From an uncultured Pirellulaceae bacterium (lineage in GTDB: Bacteria > Planctomycetota > Planctomycetia > Pirellulales > Pirellulaceae): a DNA stretch of 64,000 bases. The stretch's first letter is position 1. Each line of letters starts with the position of its first letter. Shown here in pieces: positions 25,992-33,792 of the stretch. The notes beneath the pieces were generated by a model, which did no database searches, was not told the DNA's origin, and saw only the letters and a list, made by a program, of their open reading frames with translations. The position numbers were made by a program, and so were the translations under genes. Where the stretch lies: contig CALDHM010000010.1 of assembly GCA_937941455.1 (NCBI GenBank), positions 1-64,000 on the forward strand. Direction: 5' to 3'.

Positions 25992-26621
25992 TCAAGTTTT
26001 GGCAGATCGCTCTGGGAATTCTTCCGCTCGCAAGTTGACAAAACGAACGGTCGGCAATCCGCGGGCCACCTCGGGAAACACCGAGTCGACATAGCCCGAA
26101 GCCGCCAACTCTGGCAAGTCGAAACAAGGAGGCTGGGCCGATTTGAACATCACCAATTCGGGCCCGCCCAACTCGCCCGCGATGGCCGCCGCCAGCGAGT
26201 CGCTGGTTGTTCGCCAATCGCGCGGCAGAGACTGGTTTTCCCGGCTCCAGGCTCGCAAGTCGAGGAGGCAAATCGATGCTTGCTCAGTCGAAAATGTTGA
26301 AAAATGCCGGACCACCAAGCGAGCGTCAACGACTGGGCAGGTCAAACTCGTTGCATACCGTAAACTGTCAAGGAATTGGAGGCCATTTCGGTGCATGGCG
26401 TCGATGGCGCAAAAGTGGGCGGCTTCCATGCTCAAGCCGCGGCACGACTGCTCACTTTGCAATCGTCGGACCTCCGCCCCCCCGCCCATTAGCAATAGGT
26501 TGACGGAGGCAGGCTCGCGCTGGAGCCAATTTGCAAAGCGGACGGGCAGATCGCGGAGCGTCAGCAGACTACCGCCGATCTTGATGACTCGCAGCGGCCG
26601 TTTGGTCGGGTCCGTATTCAT
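25992..26621 (-). CDS. Amino-acid-kinase family protein, MfnE-like (methanofuran/H4MPT C1 pathway)
   Basis: A 209-residue small amino acid kinase. The ATG at 26621 overlaps the preceding stop (ATGA), giving the N-terminus MNTDPTKRPLRVIKIGGSLL, which contains the AAK phosphate loop (IKIGGSL). A second glycine loop is LLLMGGGAEVRRLQ, and DWRTTSDSLAAAIAGELGG is the substrate/ATP segment with the TSDS motif. Its short length and its pairing with the adjacent TIGR03123-type gene match the kinase found in H4MPT/methanofuran gene sets (MfnE, aminomethylfuran phosphate kinase in methanogens). Specific substrate is inferred from this pairing. Confidence 0.8.
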   Translation of the reverse strand: MNTDPTKRPLRVIKIGGSLLTLRDLPVRFANWLQREPASVNLLLMGGGAEVRRLQSEQSCRGLSMEAAHFCAIDAMHRNGLQFLDSLRYATSLTCPVVDARLVVRHFSTFSTEQASICLLDLRAWSRENQSLPRDWRTTSDSLAAAIAGELGGPELVMFKSAQPPCFDLPELAASGYVDSVFPEVARGLPTVRFVNLRAEEFPERSAKT

Positions 26622-27676
26622 GACGTCTCCATGGCGGAGAGCAGCAACTTCGCGACCGCCACGGCAGGTGCGGCTGCAGCGATGTCCGCCCCAAGCCGGT
26701 CCGCCAGGCAGACCATCGATGCGTTGGGCTGATGCCGCCGTAGAAGTTGTTTCAAGAGCCAGCTTCCCTCGCCACAAAGTACATAGCGATCAACATGCTG
26801 CGAGCCCAGCTGCTTGGCGACTCGCTGAATGCTCCGCCACACGATTTCTTGGTGAGACTCCGCGGCCTGGCGCGCCAATTCGAGCAACGCCGCGCGGCCG
26901 ACCTCCTCGGGCTCAGCGCACAACGTTCGCGCTAGCCGCCTCGACGCTGCAGCGATCGTCAACGGTCTTCGATCGGCCGTGCGACAATCCTCAGGGGCTT
27001 CAGGAACCTTCCCCAATACAACATAAGCGTCGGTCACGGAGCAGAACCATTCGTTGGCCAGTCGGAACAAACCGCGTTCGGTTCGAACAACCGGCAAGAC
27101 GCCCTGCAGTGGCGTCCGCGACATGCCGACGTATACCAGCTCGCCATGTACGGTCCGCTCGAAATCGGTGCGGCCCCGCGCGAGGACTTGTCGACTCTCG
27201 ATGGGGATAATGTCGGTCGTGGTCGATCCGAGATCGATCACTAGCGTCCTACTGGCGGCATCGAATTCATGCGCAATCCAGGAAGTCACGGCATGCCAGT
27301 TCGCCGCCGCGACCTGGCGCCAGTGATTCGCTGCAACGTCCGCCGAACAAAAGAAATCACGCGGCCGCAGAGAAGAATGATCTTTTTCGGGAATTCGATA
27401 GATAAAAATCTGCGAATCGTTAAACGCTTCGCGAATCGCAGCCACGATCGAAGCCACTCCCTCACGTCGCGATTCGAAGCAATCGCACAGTTCGCCGGTC
27501 ATCGTCGCCGCGACCCAGTCGATCGGAGTTCCCGGCCGGACCATATCTCGCAAGAATTCGGACAATCGTTCGGGCGCTTTCCAAAGAGCGAACGGCAGAC
27601 TCGCTGCGGATTGTCGCTCGGCGTCGAAGAACTTGACATTCGCCCCGCCGATGTCGAGACCGATCCCGCGCGCCAT
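26618..27676 (-). CDS. H4MPT-linked C1 transfer protein, hydantoinase/oxoprolinase-like (MfnF-like)
   Basis: A 352-residue protein of the ASKHA-like hydantoinase/oxoprolinase fold. It begins with GIGLDIGGANVKFFDAER and continues with LVIDLGSTTTDIIPIES and RTDFERTVHGELVYVGMSRTP. This set is characteristic of TIGR03123, the probable H4MPT-linked C1 transfer protein; in methanogens the family member MfnF joins tyramine-glutamate to the furan moiety of methanofuran. In planctomycetes, which carry H4MPT-dependent formaldehyde oxidation genes, the homologue probably helps make a methanofuran-like carrier. Start and stop overlap both neighbours (TGATG upstream, ATGA downstream), so it is co-translated with them. 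Confidence 0.85.
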   Translation of the reverse strand: MARGIGLDIGGANVKFFDAERQSAASLPFALWKAPERLSEFLRDMVRPGTPIDWVAATMTGELCDCFESRREGVASIVAAIREAFNDSQIFIYRIPEKDHSSLRPRDFFCSADVAANHWRQVAAANWHAVTSWIAHEFDAASRTLVIDLGSTTTDIIPIESRQVLARGRTDFERTVHGELVYVGMSRTPLQGVLPVVRTERGLFRLANEWFCSVTDAYVVLGKVPEAPEDCRTADRRPLTIAAASRRLARTLCAEPEEVGRAALLELARQAAESHQEIVWRSIQRVAKQLGSQHVDRYVLCGEGSWLLKQLLRRHQPNASMVCLADRLGADIAAAAPAVAVAKLLLSAMETS

Positions 27677-28587
27677 CAGGGAACAACCTCCAGCAGGTCG
27701 CGCAAGGCTTCTACCAATTCAGGAAAACGGAATTCGAATCCCAACTCCAGCGCCTTGGCAGGTCGAACCCGCTGCGAGTCCAGCAGAGCCCCGGCGAATT
27801 CACCGACCAACAGCCGCAGGGCCCACTCCGGAACAGAGAGGAACGCCGGCATTCGTAGAACTATCGCCACTTGCCGATGAAATTCAGCGTTCGTTACCGG
27901 ATTCGGTGCCACTCCATTCAGCGGACCGACGACGTTGTGATTTTCGCTGGCCCACACGACCAGTTCCACTAAATCGTGGAGATGAATCCAGGGCATCCAT
28001 TGTCTGCCTTGCCCCAATCGCGCTCCCGCCCCCCAGCGATAAGCTGGCAGCATTTTCGCGAGCGCCCCCCCTCCTCGCGCGAGGACGATTCCCGTTCTCA
28101 GCAGAACGACACGCACTCCCCAAGCAGCGGTCGCCAATGCCTCGGCCTCCCAATCCTGAGCGAGCTGACCGAGAAAACCATGGTCCGGACTCGAATCTTC
28201 ATCGAGCCATTCATCCCCCCGATCGCCGTAGTACCCGACCGCCGAAGCAGAGATCAAAACGCGGGGGGGGCTCTGCCAGCGCTCCATGGACTGGCGAAGG
28301 TGGCGAGTTCCGATCACCCGGCTGTCGCGAATCCGTTGCTTTCGTGCGGCGGTCCATCGGCCATCGGCGATCGGTTCCCCCATCAAATTGATGACCACGT
28401 CAAAGGCCATCGGTCCGGCGGCAGGCAACGGACCACTTTGAAAATCCCATTCGATGATCTCTGCCGTTTGATCCCCCAATTGAGACAAGGTGCGCGAGCG
28501 ATTACGGCTCACAACCGTGACCTGAGGAAATCGTTTGAGCAGTTCCTTACCGATTAAACCGGTGCCCCCCGTCATCAAAATTTTCAT
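27676..28587 (-). CDS. TIGR01777-family NAD(P)-dependent epimerase/reductase-like protein
   Basis: A 303-residue extended short-chain dehydrogenase. A GAGGTG SD upstream supports the ATG at 28587; the protein begins MKILMTGGTGLIGKELLKRF, the NAD(P) loop. It continues with DVVINLMGEPIADGRW, then SASAVGYYGDRGDEWLDE, the YYG motif typical of TIGR01777, and ends in the DUF1731 C-terminal domain (VPEWALRLLVGEFAGALLDSQRV). Relatives are annotated SulA-like or YfcH; substrate unknown. It is the first gene of a three-gene overlapping set with the two H4MPT-type genes. Confidence 0.92.
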   Translation of the reverse strand: MKILMTGGTGLIGKELLKRFPQVTVVSRNRSRTLSQLGDQTAEIIEWDFQSGPLPAAGPMAFDVVINLMGEPIADGRWTAARKQRIRDSRVIGTRHLRQSMERWQSPPRVLISASAVGYYGDRGDEWLDEDSSPDHGFLGQLAQDWEAEALATAAWGVRVVLLRTGIVLARGGGALAKMLPAYRWGAGARLGQGRQWMPWIHLHDLVELVVWASENHNVVGPLNGVAPNPVTNAEFHRQVAIVLRMPAFLSVPEWALRLLVGEFAGALLDSQRVRPAKALELGFEFRFPELVEALRDLLEVVP

Positions 28588-28900
28588 CGTATTCACCTCG
28601 CATAGGGGACCGAACAACCGTTTTCCACAGTTCTTAAGCCGTACTTTTCCTGCAGGCCCACGAGGGCTCACCTCGATAGACCCCGGCCCCGTTTTGTCGC
28701 GCCTCAAGGAGCCCGCCGATCGGGTCGTGCCTAATTTGCAGCGAATAACGATGCCGCCATATAGACCACTGGTTCAGTGGATAGAGTTTAACACTTTTTT
28801 GGAGTTTTCGTGCCAGATTAGTTCATTGAGGGGGATGCTCTAATTACAATGTTTCCCGGGTTGAGTGGGCGCGATCCTGAAGCAAGAGTTGAAAGAGAGA
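28588..28900. other. Divergent intergenic region with a short palindrome
   Basis: 313 bases between the epimerase operon (minus) and the BNR/PDZ gene (plus). A perfect palindrome CCACTG-GTT-CAGTGG lies at 28766-28780, a possible operator or a piece of a dispersed palindrome. No gene is supported. Confidence 0.5.
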
Positions 28901-31900
28901 ATGATGTACCGATTTTGCGTATCCCGTTCCGCGTTGTGGCTGCTGTTCGTCGTCGTATCAAGCATCGGTCCGTTGGCTCAAGGACAGGCACCGGCCGAAT
29001 GGTCATCTCTGATTAAGTGGCGCTCGATCGGTCCTGCGAATATGTCCGGACGCGTCACGGCGATCGCCGTTTACGAGAAAGATCCGTCGACGTTCTGGAT
29101 CGCGTCGGCCTCCGGCGGGTTGCTGAAAACCATCAATAACGGCAACACCTTTACTCACCAATTCGATGATCAGACCACCGTGTCGATCGGCGACGTACAA
29201 GTCGCTCAATCCGACCCCAACATCGTGTGGGTCGGCACCGGCGAAGCCAATCCACGCAACAGCGTCTCCTATGGCGACGGCGTCTACAAGTCGACCGACG
29301 GCGGTAAGACCTGGACGAATATGGGGCTGAAGGGGACTTTTCAGATTGGTCGCATCGCCATTCACCCTACTAATCCAGACATCGTATATGTCGGCGCCCT
29401 CGGTCGCCTGTGGGGCCCCAACGAAGAGCGAGGGCTATTCAAAACGACTGACGGCGGAAAGACCTGGGAAAAGATCCACTACATCAATGAAATGACGGGG
29501 GTGATCGATGTGCAAATGAACCCCCAAAATCCCGATGAATTGATTTTCGCCACCTACGAGCGGCTCCGCGATTTCACGGATGCCAATGATCCGATCAAAC
29601 TGCACGGAGAAGGCTCGGGAATTTATAAAACGAGCGATGGTGGCAAGACCTTTGTAAAACTGACCCAAGGCTTGCCGACCTGCAAACTAGGACGCGTCGG
29701 ACTCAGCTACTATCGCGCAAATCCGCAAATCATCTACGCCGTGGTCGAGTCGGAAAAAACCGGCAAAGAGCCCGAGAAAATCGCGTTTCTGGGCCATCGC
29801 GGCGAAAACGCCGAGGTGGGAGTCAAGGTCTCCGACGTCACGAGCGATGCCCCACTGAGCAAGGCAGGCATTGTGGTTGGTGACATCATCATCGATGTCG
29901 ATGGACAATACATCGGCAACACGACCGAACTCGAAAAAGCGATTCGCAAAAAAGCCCCTGGCGACAAAATCAACATCCGCTACGTGCGTCAGGGCAAGGC
30001 AGAAATGGTTGAGGTCGAGCTAGTGCAGCGACCGGCAGCGGGTGTCGCTCGCGGACGCAATCCGTTCGACGGTGGACTCGGCGGGCAAAACGAAAACTTG
30101 CAAGACCAACAAGGAGCCGAAGGATTTCAACACGGTGGCGTCTACGTCTCCGAAGATGGGGGCAACTCGTGGACGAGAATCAATTCCGTCAACCCGCGAC
30201 CGATGTACTACAGTCAAATCCGAGTCGATCCAGTCGATCGCAATTACATCTACGTTCTGGGAACCTCGCTGTACCGCTCGAAAGACGGCGGCAAGACCTT
30301 CACGGCCGACGGCGGTTCCGGCATTCACGTCGATCACCATGCCCTCTGGATCAATCCCAGCAATCCTCGTCACATGCTGATCGGTAATGATGGTGGCTAC
30401 CACATCACCCACGATCGCATGGATACTTGGGACTCCCCCAATAGTTTCGCGATCGGCCAGTTCTATCATGTCAGTGTCGACACCCGTCCGAACTACCGCG
30501 TCTACGGCGGGCTTCAAGATAACGGCAGCTGGGCAGGACCGAATCGCACCGGCGAACGCGTAGGCCCTGTCAACAGCGATTGGTTGAGCGTCGGTGGTGG
30601 CGACGGCTTCATCACACTAACCGATCCGGAAGATCCCGATCAAGTCTATTTCGAAAGCCAGAACGGTGGCATGGGGCGGATTCACTTGGCCACCGGCGAA
30701 CGAGGCTTCATCCGACCTCGCCCCCAACGCGGACAAACCTACCGATTTAACTGGAAAACGCCGTTCTTGCTATCGCCGCACAACTCGAAGATTTACTATG
30801 CGGCAGGAAATTATGTGTTCCGGTCTTGGAACAAAGGGGACAATCTAACGGCCATCTCGTCGGAGATTACCAACAACAATAAAGGGACAGCGAGCGCTCT
30901 GTCGGAATCACCGGTCAAAGCGGGAGTCATCTATGTCGGAACGACCTGCGGGGCCCTCTGGATGACTCGTGACGGTGGCCAGACTTGGGAGCCGATCTAC
31001 ACAGCCAAAGCCCCGGGAGAATCCTCGGCAGGCGAACTAGCCGGAAACCAAGCCGGGCCGAGCCGCGAGGGACGCGGATCGCACCGTGGCGGTGAGCCGC
31101 CTCAGGGCGAGCGGCGTCAGGAACAGGCCGCGGGCGAAAATCCGCCAGCTGCAAATCTGCCGCCGCAAGGCGAATCGAGCCAAGCGAATCCTCCCGCTCA
31201 GCAATCACCTCCCAAAGAAATGATCGAGAGCCCGCTCAACGGCACTTGGGTTTTGGAGTTCCAAGGGGGCGACGTTCCGCTGCCGCCGAATTTCCGTAGC
31301 CTCGAAGTCGAGCTGGCCGTAGCCGCTGACCACTCGGTCGTCGGCCGCGTTCGGACGCAGCGCGGTGAAAATGAACTGCGTAACGGCAAGTTCAATCCTG
31401 AGACCAAAGAACTGACGTTTTCCACCGAATCACGCATGGGTGGAATGGAACTGAAAGGCAAACTCGACGGCGACAAACTGAATGGCACTCTTTCCTTCGG
31501 CAACGGGCGAATCACGCTCGATTTCGTAGGTACGAAAAAACAAGCGGTCAACCTTTCGTCGCTGTGGAACGCTACCGACTCGGATTTGAACCAGGCGGCC
31601 CTTGTCAATACGTTTGGAGCGTTGTTCAGCCTTCTGCACATCGCACAAGACGCGCAGGAACAGCCCACGATCAAGGGGCGCTGGAATGGTGTTGTCGAAA
31701 GCGAACAATTGCCCGACGGCAAGATCGAATTCGAGCTCGAAATCAACTTGGATGAGAAAAATCGCATCACCGGCAAAACCGTATCGGCCATGGGTGAATT
31801 GCAAGTCAAGGACGGGTTCTACAACGTCATGACTCGCAAGTTCTCGTTCATTGGCGAAAACGACCAAATGTCGATCGACTTCGAAGGGCAACTCGATGGC

Positions 31901-33493
31901 AATACGCTGAGCGGTACGGCAAGTATTCCCGGAGGCATCGCCATTCCCTTCAAGGCCACGCGAATTGGCGATCTAGCGACGGAACAGATGCCGGTCGAAC
32001 AGGAAAATGTTCCCATGCCGCCAGCTGAAAAGCCGGCCGAGGAAAAACCTGCCGAAAACAAACCGGCTCAGGAAGTCCAAGAGCCTGCGCAAGAAAAAGG
32101 AAAAACCGCCGAGTCAAAGGAACAAAAGTCTGAGGAGCAAACGGCTGAAGCGAAAAAGGATCAGCCAACCCAAGAACCGGCCCAAAAGCCCGCTGATACT
32201 CCCGACGTTACCACCGACCCCGTCACCGGTAAGTGGTCGGGCAACATGATCGGCGAGCGGATTCCCCGTGGCATGGGCGAGTTCACGCTGGAACTCAACA
32301 AAGACGCTCAAAACAACGTCACCGGGCAATACTCGAACGCCCGTGGCACCGGTGAACTGAGCGGGAAATACAACCCCGATTCCAAAACTATCGAATTGAT
32401 GTCCGCCGGGGAGCAATTCACGCTGCGGTATGAAGGCAAGATCGACAGTGATAAGCTGACGGGTACGGTCAGTTTCGGCGAGCGGTTCTCGATGGATTTC
32501 GAGGCCAAGCGCGAAGCGGTATCAGCCGCCCCCCCCGCTCAGGCAGGCGCAACGGCTCAAACTCAGGCCCAAACAAAGCCCTTGGCAGAATTGGTACCGG
32601 GCCCGCGTTGGGTTTCCTCCATCGAAGCCAGCCGATACAACGCCGGTCGCGTTTACATCACGTTGGATGGTCACAAATATGACGATGATCAGTTGTACGT
32701 GTTCGCCAGCGAAGACTTTGGGAAAACTTGGAGGTCAATTATAGGCAATATCCCCAAGGAGGCCGGCTTCATCCACTGCATTCGCGAAGACATCAAAAAC
32801 GAAAATGTGCTCTACCTTGGTTGCGAGAACTCTGCGTGGTTCTCGCTGGACCGCGGCAAGTCCTGGACACGATTCTCCGGTGGTCTGCCCACGGTGGCCG
32901 TACACGAATTTGCCCAACACATTACGTCCGGTGAACTGATTGCCGGAACTCATGGTCGCTCAATCTGGATCGCCGACGTGACCCCGTTGCGCCAGTGGAA
33001 CCCGGAGAAGGTGGCGAGCGGTCCCCAACTGTATGAACCTAACTCGGTGATTCGTTGGGCCAGCACTCCCGAGCGCGGCAACAACGGTCCGCGAGCTTTC
33101 GCAGGTCAAAACCCCTCGAGAAATGCCCATATCTATTTCTCGCTGGCCAAAAACGCGAGCCAGGTCGAATTGGAAATCGTCGATATCGACGGCAAGGTCG
33201 TCCGCAGTTTTTCCGGTTTGCCGAACGCTGCCGGCATGCATCATGTCGAGTGGGATCTACGCCCCAATCAAACCCGAGCGGCAGGCAGCCCTGGCGCTGG
33301 TCAAGGGGGAGGGGAACGCGGCTTTGGGGGTGGCCAAACCGTCGCAGTAGGGACCTACCTCGTGCGACTCAAAGTCGATGGTGAAGTTTTGTCGCAGCGG
33401 CTAGAGATCCAACGTGACCCGACCCGCAGAACGTCGCAAAATTCCGCGTTGGACGGTAATCAGGACGAAGTTTTTGACCTTATCGATGACTGA
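28901..33493 (+). CDS. Large secreted BNR/sortilin-type propeller protein with PDZ domain and three beta modules
   Basis: 1530 residues with a signal peptide ending near PLAQGQA (start ATG 28901 or 28904; a GTG at 28865 is less likely). Propeller blades are marked by DGGKTW-type BNR/Asp-box motifs at about residues 130, 182, 243, 416, 459, 688, 1269 and 1315. A PDZ domain (residues about 305-373, ending NIRYVRQGKAEMVEVELV) interrupts the first propeller. Between residues 778 and 1203 lie three related modules of about 95 residues, starting GTWVLEF, GRWNGVV and GKWSGNM, each with a LxGTxSF-like end, separated by E/K/P/Q-rich linkers. The C-terminus has an FlgD-like Ig segment (VVRSFSGLPNAAGMHHVEWD). 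Catalytic residues are not evident; a role in binding or turnover of extracellular proteins is a guess. Confidence 0.88.
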   Translation: MMYRFCVSRSALWLLFVVVSSIGPLAQGQAPAEWSSLIKWRSIGPANMSGRVTAIAVYEKDPSTFWIASASGGLLKTINNGNTFTHQFDDQTTVSIGDVQVAQSDPNIVWVGTGEANPRNSVSYGDGVYKSTDGGKTWTNMGLKGTFQIGRIAIHPTNPDIVYVGALGRLWGPNEERGLFKTTDGGKTWEKIHYINEMTGVIDVQMNPQNPDELIFATYERLRDFTDANDPIKLHGEGSGIYKTSDGGKTFVKLTQGLPTCKLGRVGLSYYRANPQIIYAVVESEKTGKEPEKIAFLGHRGENAEVGVKVSDVTSDAPLSKAGIVVGDIIIDVDGQYIGNTTELEKAIRKKAPGDKINIRYVRQGKAEMVEVELVQRPAAGVARGRNPFDGGLGGQNENLQDQQGAEGFQHGGVYVSEDGGNSWTRINSVNPRPMYYSQIRVDPVDRNYIYVLGTSLYRSKDGGKTFTADGGSGIHVDHHALWINPSNPRHMLIGNDGGYHITHDRMDTWDSPNSFAIGQFYHVSVDTRPNYRVYGGLQDNGSWAGPNRTGERVGPVNSDWLSVGGGDGFITLTDPEDPDQVYFESQNGGMGRIHLATGERGFIRPRPQRGQTYRFNWKTPFLLSPHNSKIYYAAGNYVFRSWNKGDNLTAISSEITNNNKGTASALSESPVKAGVIYVGTTCGALWMTRDGGQTWEPIYTAKAPGESSAGELAGNQAGPSREGRGSHRGGEPPQGERRQEQAAGENPPAANLPPQGESSQANPPAQQSPPKEMIESPLNGTWVLEFQGGDVPLPPNFRSLEVELAVAADHSVVGRVRTQRGENELRNGKFNPETKELTFSTESRMGGMELKGKLDGDKLNGTLSFGNGRITLDFVGTKKQAVNLSSLWNATDSDLNQAALVNTFGALFSLLHIAQDAQEQPTIKGRWNGVVESEQLPDGKIEFELEINLDEKNRITGKTVSAMGELQVKDGFYNVMTRKFSFIGENDQMSIDFEGQLDGNTLSGTASIPGGIAIPFKATRIGDLATEQMPVEQENVPMPPAEKPAEEKPAENKPAQEVQEPAQEKGKTAESKEQKSEEQTAEAKKDQPTQEPAQKPADTPDVTTDPVTGKWSGNMIGERIPRGMGEFTLELNKDAQNNVTGQYSNARGTGELSGKYNPDSKTIELMSAGEQFTLRYEGKIDSDKLTGTVSFGERFSMDFEAKREAVSAAPPAQAGATAQTQAQTKPLAELVPGPRWVSSIEASRYNAGRVYITLDGHKYDDDQLYVFASEDFGKTWRSIIGNIPKEAGFIHCIREDIKNENVLYLGCENSAWFSLDRGKSWTRFSGGLPTVAVHEFAQHITSGELIAGTHGRSIWIADVTPLRQWNPEKVASGPQLYEPNSVIRWASTPERGNNGPRAFAGQNPSRNAHIYFSLAKNASQVELEIVDIDGKVVRSFSGLPNAAGMHHVEWDLRPNQTRAAGSPGAGQGGGERGFGGGQTVAVGTYLVRLKVDGEVLSQRLEIQRDPTRRTSQNSALDGNQDEVFDLIDD

Positions 33494-33521
33494 GTTGTAA
33501 CCTGCCAAATTTGAGCATCAG

Positions 33522-33558
33522 GGCGTAGCAAAAAAGTTGCATAATTTTTTGCTACGCC
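33522..33558. terminator. Perfect 14-bp inverted repeat, putative terminator
   Basis: GGCGTAGCAAAAAA (33522-33535) and TTTTTTGCTACGCC (33545-33558) are exact complements around a nine-base loop. It lies 29 bases after the stop of the BNR/PDZ gene. The A/T tract is inside the stem, so it could serve as a terminator in either direction, although no long T-run follows. The stretch to 33792 is AT-richer and should hold the promoter of the YTV gene. Confidence 0.55.
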
Positions 33559-33792
33559 TACTAGCAATCTAATTGCTGCTTGCTATGATCGGTTAGGTTG
33601 TAAATCCTACCTATTTTAATGCAAGGTCTTTCGGAAAAGTATTGTTCCGATCGCTCTGCCTCACATCTGTTCTGTTAGTCTGCAATGGTGAATGGAAATT
33701 CTTCGTGTTCAAGTTTCTCTCAAACACGTCGGATTTAAAGTCATTCGCCGTTTTGGTTTGTTTTTTCCAGTCGCGTCTCCAGGAGAAGTTTC

